Shown here piece after piece: positions 46,522 to 55,594 of a stretch of DNA of 64,000 bases. The notes under the pieces were generated by a model. That model made no database searches, was not told the DNA's origin, and worked only from the letters and a program-made list of their open reading frames with translations. The stretch is from positions 290,254 to 354,253 of the forward strand of contig NZ_JAHXZN010000004.1 of the NCBI RefSeq assembly GCF_019429485.1. The letters are read 5' to 3'. Positions within the stretch are counted from its first letter, which is position 1; the number at the start of each line of letters is the position of its first letter. The position numbers and the translations under genes are program-made. This DNA is from Sphingomonas citri. GTDB lineage: Bacteria; Pseudomonadota; Alphaproteobacteria; Sphingomonadales; Sphingomonadaceae.

Positions 46522-47122
46522 CGGGAGTCTTCTCGATCAGGGCGGTAAGACGGGTGAGGCCTCGGTGGATGTTCATCTTCACGGCGGAAGGTGACAGGCC
46601 GATCCGCGACGAGGCCTCCTCGACGCTATAGCCCTGCACCTTCACCAGCAGGATTGCCTGCGCCTGCGCCGGGCGGAGCGCCTCGAGCAGGGTGGCGAGC
46701 ACTGAGGTGCTGACCACCGACGCCTCATGGTCGCCGACCGCGACGTCGTCGGACAGCTCGCCGTCCGGGTGCCGCGCCAGGCTCCGCAGCTGGTCGACCC
46801 ATTTGTTCTTGGCGATCGCCGCGAGCCACGGTCCGAACGGGAAGCGCGGATCGTAGGTATGACGGCGCCGATGCACCGCCATCAGCGTCTCCTGGACGGC
46901 ATCGTCCACCTCGCCGGCGGGCAGGCGCCGGGTGAAGTAGCGCGTGAGCCATGCCGACATCTCCGCGAGCAGTCGCCGATACGCACCGCCATGTCCGTCC
47001 TGGGCAGCGGCCATCAGCTGGCCCCACTCGTCGGGCGCGGTGCGAGCCGGTCGCTCACGGCTGACCCGCGCCGCGTCGAGCGACGGTCGGGGCATCAGTC
47101 TCGAGAGGAACTCGCTTTGCAT
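46511..47122 (-). CDS. sigF: SigF-like ECF sigma factor
   Basis: A 203-residue sigma with region 2 (HGGAYRRLLAEMSAWLTRYFTRRLPAGEVDDAVQETLMAVHRRRHTYDPRFPFGPWLAAIAKNKWVDQLR) and region 4 (LEALRPAQAQAILLVKVQGYSVEEASSRIGLSPSAVKMNIHRGLTRL). The PRFPFGPWLxxIAxxKWVDxLR stretch is typical of SigF-NrsF pairs. A matching promoter upstream predicts autoregulation. The first 30 residues are poorly conserved; a later start is possible. Confidence 0.92.
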   Translation of the reverse strand: MQSEFLSRLMPRPSLDAARVSRERPARTAPDEWGQLMAAAQDGHGGAYRRLLAEMSAWLTRYFTRRLPAGEVDDAVQETLMAVHRRRHTYDPRFPFGPWLAAIAKNKWVDQLRSLARHPDGELSDDVAVGDHEASVVSTSVLATLLEALRPAQAQAILLVKVQGYSVEEASSRIGLSPSAVKMNIHRGLTRLTALIEKTPDVE

Positions 47123-47131
47123 GGTCTGTTA

Positions 47132-47157
47132 TTCGCTCGCCGCGCGATCTCGGTCAC
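47132..47157 (-). promoter_or_regulatory. SigF-type promoter upstream of sigF
   Basis: On the minus strand GTGACC (47157-47152), exactly 16 bp, then CGAA (47135-47132). The Caulobacter SigF consensus, as I recall it, is GTAACC-N16-CGAA, so there is one mismatch. It sits just 9 bp before the ATG chosen for sigF, so the real start may be slightly later. Confidence 0.65.
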
Positions 47158-47325
47158 CGGCCTCGACCTTTTCTTTTCCAAGCATCCGCTTCAGCGGAGC
47201 TTGCCTGTCATGTTCGACGCCTCGGCGTCGGCTGCGCACACCATGCCGGCTTGAACTGAAAGGCCGCAGACGCTCGTATAGATGGATGCCGGGCGCGGCG
47301 TCGCGGGTGCAATGGGAAGAACGAG

Positions 47326-48186
47326 ATGGAGTGGAGCGACGTCCGCATTTTCCTGGCCGTGATGCGGGCGGGCACGCTGGGCGGCGCGGCCCGGGCGCTG
47401 CGCCTCAGCCATCCTACCGTCGGGCGGCGCCTCCGCGCGCTCGAGGAGTCGACCGGCCAGATCCTGTTCCAGCGGACCGCTGACGGGCTCGTGCTGACCG
47501 AGGAGGGAAGTGCCATCGTCGCTTTGGCGGAGCAGATGGAGGAGGGCGCGCTGGCGCTCGAGCGACGGCTCGCCGGGCAGGAGCAGGCGCTCCGCGGCGC
47601 GCTGCGCATCTCCTCGGCCGATTGGTTCGGTGCCTATGTCCTGCCCCCGATCGTCGCCGATTACACGAGCGCCTATCCCGGCGTCGACGTCGAGATTCTC
47701 ACCGGCACACGCCTGTTCAGCCTCGCGCAGCGCGAGTCGGACATCGCTTTCCGCATCGTCCCCTTCGACACCTCGGATATCGTGCAGCGACGGCTCAGCC
47801 GGTTGAACTACGGCGTGTACATCGCGGCGACGGCGCCCGAGCCCGTGTTCGGGGACGGTACGGGCTTTGGTCTGATCACGCATGACACCTCCACCGGGCA
47901 GTTCCCCGACATCGACTGGCTCAAGGCGAGCTTCCCCAACGCGGCGCCGATCGTGCGGTCGAACAACAGGAATGTGCAGTCGCATCTGTGCCGCCAGGGC
48001 CTCGGCATCGCCGTGCTCCCTCTTGCGGTTGGTAACCATGTGCCGGGACTGCGCCGGCTCGAGCCGCCGGCCGAGCCGCCCAGCCGCGACATCTGGATGG
48101 GCTATCATCGCGATCTCAAGCATCTGCAGCGCCTGCGCGCCTTCATTCAAACCGTCGAGACGCATCTTCGAGCGGTGTTGCCATGA
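47326..48186 (+). CDS. LysR family transcriptional regulator
   Basis: A 286-residue regulator beginning MEWSDVRIFLAVMRAGTLGGAARALRLSHPTVGRRLRALEESTGQILFQRTADGLVLTEEG (HTH plus linker helix), with the effector-binding domain to the end. The short form and W-S-D-V-R-I-F-L start resemble the GcvA/CrgA-like subgroup found in many proteobacteria. It is convergent with the VOC gene, so its target is not obvious; sigF lies on its other side, divergent. Confidence 0.92.
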   Translation: MEWSDVRIFLAVMRAGTLGGAARALRLSHPTVGRRLRALEESTGQILFQRTADGLVLTEEGSAIVALAEQMEEGALALERRLAGQEQALRGALRISSADWFGAYVLPPIVADYTSAYPGVDVEILTGTRLFSLAQRESDIAFRIVPFDTSDIVQRRLSRLNYGVYIAATAPEPVFGDGTGFGLITHDTSTGQFPDIDWLKASFPNAAPIVRSNNRNVQSHLCRQGLGIAVLPLAVGNHVPGLRRLEPPAEPPSRDIWMGYHRDLKHLQRLRAFIQTVETHLRAVLP

Positions 48187-48218
48187 TCCGACGATGGCAC
48201 GGGCATCTTCGTGTCTGC

Positions 48219-48749
48219 TCAGTCGTCGTCCTGCCACCGGCGCAGATCGGTCTGCTCATGGTAGGGCATCCGATCTGGCGTGGTGATGAACTCGACCGTC
48301 GTGCCCCAAGGCGTCCGGCAGTAGCACACCTTGTTGCCGGTACCCCGCTCGGTCGCATAGGGGATGGCGCGCGGCGTGGTCAGCGGCGTGCCGCCGGCTC
48401 GCTGGAAGCGTGCGACCGCCGCGTCGATGTCGTCGGTGTACAGCGCGAAGTGCGTGATGCCGAAATCGCTCGCCCGCACCGGCGCGGCCTGCTCGGGGCC
48501 GTGCATCTCGAACAACTCGATATCGGGTCCGGTGCCGATCTTCACCATTGCCTGCGCGCGCACGACCGTTCCCGGAAAGGCGTCGACCGCACGTTCGAAA
48601 TCGGGCCCTCGCCGCGGCGGATCCTGCGGACCGAACGACTGGTAGATCAGCTGTCCGTCGAACGCCTCCGACAGGAAGGACAAAGCGGCGGCGATATCGG
48701 GCACGGTGATGCCGATGTGGTTGATGCCGCGGGTGACAGGGTCGGTCAT
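48219..48749 (-). CDS. VOC family protein (glyoxalase/dioxygenase fold)
   Basis: A 176-residue protein with paired beta-alpha-beta-beta-beta modules: GINHIGITVPDIAAALSFLSEAF and FGITHFALYTDDIDAAVARFQRAGG, and metal-ligand candidates His (NHIGI), Glu (DIELFEMHG), His (THFALY) and Glu (TTVEFITTP). The likely class is glyoxalase/extradiol dioxygenase-like; substrate unknown. ATG 48749 (MTDPVTRG) follows GAGGAAGACACAT. Transcribed behind the epoxide-hydrolase-like gene. Confidence 0.88.
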   Translation of the reverse strand: MTDPVTRGINHIGITVPDIAAALSFLSEAFDGQLIYQSFGPQDPPRRGPDFERAVDAFPGTVVRAQAMVKIGTGPDIELFEMHGPEQAAPVRASDFGITHFALYTDDIDAAVARFQRAGGTPLTTPRAIPYATERGTGNKVCYCRTPWGTTVEFITTPDRMPYHEQTDLRRWQDDD

Positions 48750-48798
48750 ATGTGTCTTCCTCTGCAAGAACGTGGATCGATAAGAGCCGAACGGCGCT

Positions 48799-49647
48799 TC
48801 AACAGGGCGTCAGGAAATCGATCAGCGCGGCGGCGACCTCGTCCGGCCGTTCGTCGGCGACATAGTGGCTGCACCGCGCGATCGCGCCGCCGGTCACGGT
48901 GTCGGCGAACTCCTCCAGCATCGGCACCATCTGGGCGCCGAAGCGGGTGTCGCCGCCGAGACCCAGCACGGGAATGGCGAGCGGCCGCTGCTTGTACGTG
49001 AGCGCGGCCGCATGATCGGCGGCGAGCGTTCGGTACCACTCCAGTCCGCCGCGCAGACGGCCCGGCAGCGCCATGGCGCGCGCGTAGACCGCAACGTCGC
49101 TCGGGTCGAAGCTGCTGTGGTCGTAGAATCGCTCGGCCATGAAGGCGGCAATGTAGTCGTATTCACGTCCCTGAATCAGCCACTCGGGCATGTCGCGGTT
49201 CATGTGGAACCCGAAGTGCCACAGCCGCGCGATCGTCGCCTCCCATTCGCTCCAGCCGGGCAGCGGCACATCGAGCACCGCCAGGTGGGTAACGGCGTCG
49301 CGGTGAAGCGCGGCCTGTGCGAGCGCGACCATGCCGCCGATGTCATGGCCGCACACGGCGTACCGTTCATGGCCGAGCGCGACCATCACCTCGTGCGCGT
49401 CGCGCGCCATGGTCGCCTTGTCATAGCCGCCCTGCGGACAGTCGGAGAAGCCCGCGCCGCGCAGGTCGACCGCCACGACGCTGAAGCGCTCGGCGAGGAG
49501 CGGCATCACCTTGTGCCACTCCCACCATGTTTCCGGCCAGCCGTGAAGCAAGAGGATCGGAGGGCCAGCGCCACCGGTCACCGCGTTGATGCTGATGCCG
49601 TTCGCCGTCACCGGTCGCTGGATGAAGCCGGTCAAAGCTGGGATCAT
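48799..49647 (-). CDS. Alpha/beta hydrolase, epoxide-hydrolase/dehalogenase-like
   Basis: A 282-residue hydrolase: oxyanion motif LLLHGWPETWWEW, VAVDLRGAGFSD, nucleophile aspartate in VCGHDIGGMVALA (D in place of S marks epoxide hydrolases and dehalogenases), and a C-terminal histidine in RCSHYVADERPDEV. The Asp nucleophile together with HGWP is the usual soluble epoxide hydrolase pattern. ATG 49647 follows GGGAGAACGACAG. Lies between an SDR gene (52 bp upstream) and the VOC gene. Confidence 0.9.
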   Translation of the reverse strand: MIPALTGFIQRPVTANGISINAVTGGAGPPILLLHGWPETWWEWHKVMPLLAERFSVVAVDLRGAGFSDCPQGGYDKATMARDAHEVMVALGHERYAVCGHDIGGMVALAQAALHRDAVTHLAVLDVPLPGWSEWEATIARLWHFGFHMNRDMPEWLIQGREYDYIAAFMAERFYDHSSFDPSDVAVYARAMALPGRLRGGLEWYRTLAADHAAALTYKQRPLAIPVLGLGGDTRFGAQMVPMLEEFADTVTGGAIARCSHYVADERPDEVAAALIDFLTPC

Positions 49648-49699
49648 CTGTCGTTCTCCCGTGCGTTGTTGAAGGTTCCAAGAGCCCCGCAGGTGGCGC

Positions 49700-50524
49700 T
49701 CAGGCTCCGTCGAAGTCGGTGGCGAGAGTGAGGTCGCGCCAGGAGTCGATGTCGTGGCGGAAGGCTGCCAGCTTGCGTTCGGCGATCGCGTGGGCGGCGC
49801 CCCCGAGCGGCAGGTGGAGCGGCGCGTCCTCGGCGTCGACCGCCGCCACGATGACCGCGACCGCCTTGTCCGGGTCACCCGCCTGATGGCCGTCGTTGGT
49901 GTCGCGATAATGGCGGCGCGAGCTCGCGGCATATTCCGGCATCTGCCGTGCCGTCATCGCGATGGAGCGTCCGAGAAAGTCGGTGCGGAAGGGGCCGGGC
50001 TCGACGATCAGCACCCGAATGCCAAACGGCGTCAGCTCGTCGGCGAGCGCCTCGGAAATGCCTTCCACGGCAAATTTGGTGGCGTGATAATAGCCTCCGC
50101 CGCCCCTGCCGGCGATGCCGGCGCCCGAGGACATATTGACGATCGTTCCGCCCGAGCGGCGGAGGACGGGCAGGGCCGCTCTGGTGGTCTCGATCAAGCC
50201 AAAGACGTTCACCTCGAACAGCGGGCGATACTCCTCGGGGGTACCTTCCTCGATCGCGCCGAACAGCGCGTACCCGGCATTGTTTACGAGCACGTCAAAG
50301 CCGCCGAAGATCTCCACCGCCTTCGCGACGGCTGCTCTGGCCGCCGCGCTGTCGGTCACGTCCATCGGAAGCGTGATCAGCCGGCCAGCGAACGGCTCTG
50401 CCATCGCGGCGATAGTCCGAACGTCGCGTGCCGTCGCGATCACCTGATCGCCGCGCCGTGCGGCTGCGAGCGCGAGCCGATGGCCGAAACCACTGGAACA
50501 GCCTGTGATGAACCAGGTTCGCAT
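49700..50524 (-). CDS. SDR family oxidoreductase
   Basis: A 274-residue classical SDR: WFITGCSSGFGHRLA, DVLVNNAGYALFGAIEE, NMSSGAGIAGRGGGGYYHATKFAVEGISEAL (Ser, Tyr, Lys) and EPGPFRTDFLGRS. It is close in type to the SDR at 37348-38193. It is the first gene of a three-gene minus-strand unit SDR, epoxide-hydrolase-like, VOC, possibly a small detoxification or catabolic pathway; this is inference. Confidence 0.92.
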   Translation of the reverse strand: MRTWFITGCSSGFGHRLALAAARRGDQVIATARDVRTIAAMAEPFAGRLITLPMDVTDSAAARAAVAKAVEIFGGFDVLVNNAGYALFGAIEEGTPEEYRPLFEVNVFGLIETTRAALPVLRRSGGTIVNMSSGAGIAGRGGGGYYHATKFAVEGISEALADELTPFGIRVLIVEPGPFRTDFLGRSIAMTARQMPEYAASSRRHYRDTNDGHQAGDPDKAVAVIVAAVDAEDAPLHLPLGGAAHAIAERKLAAFRHDIDSWRDLTLATDFDGA

Positions 50525-51142
50525 TGCTTGTTCTCCGGTGAGCGCTCAGGCAAAGAAGGACGGCCGTCTCGAGCCGCCGTGAGGTGGTGATCGAATCTGT
50601 TTTTTGCTCCGCCTCCCAGGTTGCAGTTGGCACGAGAGGTCAGGTGGCGAAGCAGCCAAGATCGGATGCGCGGGTTCACTCGATGGATTGATCGAGCTCT
50701 CGACAGGTGCATCAGGTCACGTCACTGAGCGGATTGCTTGTGTCATCGACGGGGCAAATGGGCTTGTTGTCGATGATCGAAAACTTACAGGAGTGAACTT
50801 TCTGCGTTCAGCCATGTACGGCTGTCCAACGCTTAGCCGGCATCCTACTCAATGCTTCCTTCGGCCGGTTAGCCGGCTCTCAAGTGCGAATTCGCAAGCC
50901 GCGGACCTGCGATCTCCAGAGCATCATCGATTGCGAAAAGCTGGCCGGACAGGGAAGACATTGCGCGGCCCATCATTATGCGCACCGGCAACGTGAACGA
51001 ATGGCCAAAGTTGGAACGTCGAACATAGGGTTGGAGTGTCTGCTCGTGGGTCGGGCCGATGCGAAGGATCGGTATCGATCGGCTTGGCTTGATCCTCGCG
51101 CCTTCCGGCTTGTCACTGGTACCGCAACCAAGATGGTGAAGC
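50525..51142. other. Long intergenic region with a possible repeat remnant
   Basis: No gene was supported in 618 bp; open frames lack motifs and ribosome sites. GTGAACGAATGGCCAAAGTT at 50991-51010 resembles the middle block of the dispersed repeat (compare GATGAACAAAGTCCAAAGTT in copy C). No terminator with a T tract was seen. Confidence 0.45.
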
Positions 51143-51553
51143 TCACCTGCTCGCGCTTGATTTGCCACGAATGGCTTGATCGATCGTTACTCCGAAAACG
51201 ACGGCCGCGGCGTAGCTTATTACATCCCAAGGCGAGAAGACCCTGCCCAGCATCAGCGCGCCGAAGGTGGTCTCTCGAAGGGCATCAAGCGCCGGAGCGT
51301 GGTAGAGCTGCGACAATTCGACCGTGGTGGTGATGACAACAGCGAAAACTCCGCTCTGTCGTGGTGTCCACATTGGACGAAGGGCCGAGATGGCCCAATA
51401 AATTAGCAGCGCCCACAAGATCGAGCCGCCGTGCTTCACTATCGCTTGGGGAAGGCCGATGGGTAGCTTACGAACGGCCAATCCACTGGCCGTCGTTCCG
51501 GTGATCAGCGCGGCGGATAGCGAGGCGGGACGGGGAGGCAGAGGACTATGCAT
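51143..51553 (-). CDS. DUF2809 domain membrane protein
   Basis: A 136-residue protein with three or four helices (SLSAALITGTTASGLAVR, GGSILWALLIYWAISALRP, GVFAVVITTTVELSQLY, DVISYAAAVVFGVTIDQAI). The E-x-x-Q-x-Y, DALRETTFGALMLGRVFSPWDVISY pattern matches DUF2809. ATG 51553 overlaps the histidine kinase stop by 8 bp, so it is probably co-translated with the two-component system. Function unknown. Confidence 0.82.
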   Translation of the reverse strand: MHSPLPPRPASLSAALITGTTASGLAVRKLPIGLPQAIVKHGGSILWALLIYWAISALRPMWTPRQSGVFAVVITTTVELSQLYHAPALDALRETTFGALMLGRVFSPWDVISYAAAVVFGVTIDQAIRGKSSASR

Positions 51554-53096
51554 AGCGTGCAAGCGGCAAGGAAATGCGGAAGGTCGCTCCGCTTTGCGCG
51601 TCTTGGTCGAGGGCGAGTGTGCCGCCCTGCGCTTCAAGCAGTGAGCGGGCGATTGGAAGGCCGAGGCCAGTGCCGCCTTCGGTGCGTCGACTGGTGAAGA
51701 AGGGTTCGAACACGCGATCGCGATCACCGGGCGGAACCCCGGGGCCGTTGTCGCTCACGATTAGGATCAGCTCGTCGGAGGTGGCCTCGCTGGTGATCGT
51801 CACCCGCTCGGCGCCAGATTGACGGCTGTTCTCGATGAGGCTTGTCAGGACGGCTTCGATCGCACCTTGCGGTACAGCGACCTGTGGCAATGCGCTGGCC
51901 AGATCCAACCGAATGTCGAAGCCAGGTTGCGCGTCCGCGACGCGCCGCGCAGCGACGATCGGATCGGTCGTTACCCCATCCAGAGCCTCACCCATGTCGG
52001 CGCGAGCCAGGTCGAGCAGGCGACTGACGAGCTGCGTCAGGCGCGTTGCATCCTCGGCGATGTTGGCGAGGAAGCGGTCGCGATCCACAGCGGCCATGTC
52101 TGCATGGTCCTGGAGCAATTCGACGGCGCCACCGATCCCGGCGAGCGGCGTTTTGAACTCGTGACTGACCGCGTGCGCGAAGTCGCGCAGGTAGCGTGAG
52201 CGACGCTCGATCGCGTCGGCCATGCTGCCGAAGTCGCGGTAGAGCGCCTGGATCTCGATGGCGGCGGTCGTTGGCGCATCGGGAACGCTGCCACCGCCAT
52301 TCGCTACCGCGCGCGTAGCAGTGCCGAGCGCCTCGACGGGTCGGACGATGCCGCGCGACAGCAGTCCGCTGAGCACGATCAACGTGCCGAAAATGAGAAC
52401 CACGCCGATCGCGATTTTGCCACGGTCCGCTTCCAACCCGGAGAGAAGCGCGCGCGGCGGATGCGAGAGCAGAAGCACGCCGACGATCCGTCGATCGGCG
52501 ATGACCGGTGTCGCGAGATCAATGCGGAGGTCGGCGGCGCGGCTCAGCCATTCGACGCCGCTGGGTTGCTGATAGTCGGGGTTGCGTCGCAGGACCGTGA
52601 TTGGCTGACCTCGCAGCGCCGCGCGCACCTCCGGTAATCCGCTATCGTCGCCGCCGGCGTGAGATCCGGTGAGTAGCAGACCGCGATTGTCCAGCAGCTC
52701 GATATCGGTGCCGGTCGCGGCCGACGTCAGGTGCAGGATCGAGCTGAGGTCGCGGGCCCACTTGCGGGCGTGCACATCTGGCGGGTTGACCGCTCTATTC
52801 GGTTGAGGGCGCGGGCGAAGAATCGAAGCCAGCCGCAGATCAATGGAAGGCTCGCGCGGGACCGGCGCCGTGACATCGCCGCGGCCGTAGGCCAGCGCGG
52901 AGATGACCGACAGCGTGGACGCCTGAGCGATCAGCTCCGCTTCGGTCTGGCGCACCAGCGCATTCTCGTACACGCGCAGGAACAATGCACCGAAACCTGG
53001 CAGCGCGGCCACAAAGGTGAAGGTCAACAGCAGGATCGTCCGCAAGCGCAACCGCGGCCAGAGCCGCCGAACTACTCGCTTGAACGACTCGATCAT
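51546..53096 (-). CDS. Sensor histidine kinase
   Basis: A 516-residue inner-membrane kinase: first helix (LRTILLLTFTFVAALPGFGALFL), a periplasmic sensor of about 190 residues, second helix (IAIGVVLIFGTLIVLSGLLS), HAMP, then the phospho-acceptor HAVSHEFKTPLAGIGGAVELL, N box SLIENSRQSGA, DNGPGVPPGDRDRVFEPFFTS and GGTGLGLPIARSLLEAQGG. The layout resembles CreC. ATG 53096 overlaps the response regulator stop (TAATG). Confidence 0.93.
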   Translation of the reverse strand: MIESFKRVVRRLWPRLRLRTILLLTFTFVAALPGFGALFLRVYENALVRQTEAELIAQASTLSVISALAYGRGDVTAPVPREPSIDLRLASILRPRPQPNRAVNPPDVHARKWARDLSSILHLTSAATGTDIELLDNRGLLLTGSHAGGDDSGLPEVRAALRGQPITVLRRNPDYQQPSGVEWLSRAADLRIDLATPVIADRRIVGVLLLSHPPRALLSGLEADRGKIAIGVVLIFGTLIVLSGLLSRGIVRPVEALGTATRAVANGGGSVPDAPTTAAIEIQALYRDFGSMADAIERRSRYLRDFAHAVSHEFKTPLAGIGGAVELLQDHADMAAVDRDRFLANIAEDATRLTQLVSRLLDLARADMGEALDGVTTDPIVAARRVADAQPGFDIRLDLASALPQVAVPQGAIEAVLTSLIENSRQSGAERVTITSEATSDELILIVSDNGPGVPPGDRDRVFEPFFTSRRTEGGTGLGLPIARSLLEAQGGTLALDQDAQSGATFRISLPLARYA

Positions 53097-53797
53097 TAGG
53101 CGCCGCAACTGCCGAGGCGATAGCCGATGCCGGCGCGCGTCTCGATCAGGTCCTCGGCTCCCACGCGCGCGAACTTCGCGCGAAGGTTGCGGATGTGGCT
53201 GTCGATCGTGCGATCGGTGACGGCGAAGCCAGGACCATGCAGCCTGTCGATGATAGCGTCGCGGCTGAACACTTTTGAGGGCATCGTTGCCAGCGTCCGC
53301 AGGATGCCGAACTCGGTGACCGTCAGCATGACCATCTGCCCCGCCCAGCTGGCCTGCCAGCCGTCGATGTCGAGTGACAGCTGTCCGCGCTGCAGGGCAC
53401 TGGCCGCCGCCTCAGTGACGACCGGTGGGCGTGCGGCGACGCGGCGCAGGATCGCCATGACGCGCGCGACGACCTCGCGCGGCGAGAAGGGCTTCGTGAC
53501 GTAATCGTCGGCGCCCAACTCGATGCCGAGCACGCGGTCGAGCTCGTCGTCGCGGCTCGACAGGAACAGGATCGGCACGTCGCTGGTAGCGCGTAATCGA
53601 CGGCAGACCTCGATGCCGTCCATCCGCGGCATGTTGATGTCCAGCACGATCAGGTCGGGCGAGGAAGCCTCCGCCGCTGCCAGCGTGGCCTCACCATCAC
53701 CGGCTTCGATCGTGTCAAGGCCGGCTTTCGCGAGCGCGAAGACCAGCAGCTGGCGGATGTGCGGATCGTCGTCGGCGATCAGGATAGTGCGCGGCAT
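53096..53797 (-). CDS. OmpR-family response regulator
   Basis: A 233-residue regulator with a receiver domain (ILIADDDPHIRQLL, phospho-Asp in LIVLDINMPRMDG, FLSSRDDELDRVLGIELGADDYVTKPFSPRE) and a winged-helix output domain ending DRTIDSHIRNLRAKFARVGAEDLIETRAGIGYRLG. It pairs with the kinase encoded directly downstream. ATG 53797 is at the start of homology; 32 bp separate it from the DUF4173 stop. Confidence 0.94.
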   Translation of the reverse strand: MPRTILIADDDPHIRQLLVFALAKAGLDTIEAGDGEATLAAAEASSPDLIVLDINMPRMDGIEVCRRLRATSDVPILFLSSRDDELDRVLGIELGADDYVTKPFSPREVVARVMAILRRVAARPPVVTEAAASALQRGQLSLDIDGWQASWAGQMVMLTVTEFGILRTLATMPSKVFSRDAIIDRLHGPGFAVTDRTIDSHIRNLRAKFARVGAEDLIETRAGIGYRLGSCGA

Positions 53798-53829
53798 GGG
53801 GCAGGGGATCATCATCATGATGTCTCTGG

Positions 53830-55317
53830 TCAAGGCTGCGTCACGGAGGCCGACTGGTAGCGTGATCCATCGCAGGCGCGGCCGCTGTCCCCATCAACCG
53901 GCCAGATCGGGTGGAAGGCAGGGCCAAGCGCCGCCTTCGCTCGCGCCAGTCGACGAGCACCGCGAGGCGTCCATGTCTGCCACACGCTCTGCCGGGCATC
54001 CAGGCGACCGAGGACCAACTGGCGGACGAAGTGGACCCGGTCACGGGTCGCTCCGTCCATCGGGCGACGTTCCAGCTCGATCAGCGCCAGGAGCGCGCCA
54101 TCGCTGACCCCATTGAGGTAGCACAGGTCGACTGCGGCGGGTGCCTGGTGCCGAACATTCCACGTCGCGGCGATCGCGCCGAGATCGAGGAAGGTGCAGG
54201 GCGTCAGCACCAACAGTGCTGCGGCCGCGTTCCAGTTGACCAGCCAGCGCGCGCTGCGCCCCTTCACGATACGCCAGCAGATCGTCGCCAGCCCTGTCGC
54301 GACCAAGGCCATCCACGCAAGCGCGGCGATTCGCCATTCAGTCAGCATCGACGTTTGAACGTAGTCGATCGTCCGCCACACGCTGGACGCAACGAGAACC
54401 AGGTTCTGAGCAACCCACAGCGCCACCATGCGTCGCGCCCACGGATGCCGCTCGCTGGCGCTGCCGGGGCGGAGCATCGCAAGCGCCATGACTCCGGCAA
54501 TCAGTGCGGTGACGATCAGCGGGTAGGCACCGCGATGCACGTATTCGGTCTGCGTCATACCGGCCGGCAGCGATCCGCCACTCCAGAGGAAGGCGACGTC
54601 GAGCAAGTTCTGCACCGCGAAGAGCGCGTTGAAGAGCGCCAGCGAAATCAGCACGGACGGCAGTGAGGTTCCCGGCAACGCCGGTTCGGGGTCTGGCAGC
54701 CGTGCCGCGACTCGCAGCACGACGGCAGATGGGCGCAGGCTGGGCCAGACGGCGCAACCGACGATGAGCCAGACGAGGATGTGCCACAGCGATGGCAGCC
54801 GGATGCCGGCCAGCGCTGACGCGATGACGGGATTGGCGGCGGCAAACAGCGCCAGGAAAAGGCCAGCTCCGACGAGCGGGAAGGCGAGTACGGCGAGTGT
54901 GGCGCGCACGCTGGGTCGCTGCGCGCGCGGGCTGCGCAGCGCTCTCCGCAGATCGTGGATCGGCTGAACGCCGCTGCTCACTCCGTGAAGCGCCAGCCGC
55001 ACTGCCCAGCGCCACGCGTCGTCGAAGCAAGAAGTGCGAGGCAACAAGGCGGCGAGCGAGATCGCGCACCAGAACATCGTCCAGCCGAGCAAACCGGGCT
55101 CGTCTATCAGCGACGTGACGAACAGCGCTGCCGCTACCAGCGCTATGCAGGCGCGATGGTCGCGGCGAACGTCGGATCGGACGGCGACTAGGCCGACTAG
55201 CCACAGCCCGCCGAAGGCGCCCACGACCGCACCCGCCATGTCGCTGGGAAACAGCCGATCGAACGCTGTGACCAGCGCCACAGCGACCATGGCCTTGATG
55301 AGGAAACTGTATCGCAT
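53830..55317 (-). CDS. DUF4173/DUF4153 polytopic membrane protein
   Basis: A 495-residue protein with around ten membrane helices (such as LAVLAFPLVGAGLFLALFAAANPVI, PLIVTALIAGVMALAML, ALLVLTPCTFLDLGAIAATW). The segment GMTQTEYVHRGAYPLIVTALI is the DUF4173 signature, and the C-terminal soluble part (DLCYLNGVSDGALLALIELERRP) is usual. First gene of a run DUF4173, response regulator, kinase, DUF2809. The protein may sense or modify an envelope component; inference. ATG 55317 is at the start of homology. Confidence 0.88.
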   Translation of the reverse strand: MRYSFLIKAMVAVALVTAFDRLFPSDMAGAVVGAFGGLWLVGLVAVRSDVRRDHRACIALVAAALFVTSLIDEPGLLGWTMFWCAISLAALLPRTSCFDDAWRWAVRLALHGVSSGVQPIHDLRRALRSPRAQRPSVRATLAVLAFPLVGAGLFLALFAAANPVIASALAGIRLPSLWHILVWLIVGCAVWPSLRPSAVVLRVAARLPDPEPALPGTSLPSVLISLALFNALFAVQNLLDVAFLWSGGSLPAGMTQTEYVHRGAYPLIVTALIAGVMALAMLRPGSASERHPWARRMVALWVAQNLVLVASSVWRTIDYVQTSMLTEWRIAALAWMALVATGLATICWRIVKGRSARWLVNWNAAAALLVLTPCTFLDLGAIAATWNVRHQAPAAVDLCYLNGVSDGALLALIELERRPMDGATRDRVHFVRQLVLGRLDARQSVWQTWTPRGARRLARAKAALGPAFHPIWPVDGDSGRACDGSRYQSASVTQP

Positions 55318-55594
55318 GCGATGCTCCACCTTCGAAAGCGGTGCGTCTAGGCATGCGCGATCGGCTACTCGCGTGGCCGGTGAGTGCATGTGATGGAGCG
55401 CATGTGCAGATACCGTGCACGGGCGTCGTCAGCTCGCCTTGCTCCGTCTTCCGGTTCGTAGGCGAGCACTCCGGCTGGAAGCTATCCTGGTCGGATCGAA
55501 GCCTGGAGCTGACATCGCCTTTGTGGCAAAGCATGCAGGCCCCTGGGCGCCGCTTACTGCGGCGTGACGCCTTTCGCCCATTCGCAGACACTGA

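Noticed and set aside
50604..50996. A 130-residue open frame in the long gap before DUF2809
   Set aside because: No recognisable motif, composition like non-coding DNA, no start signal.
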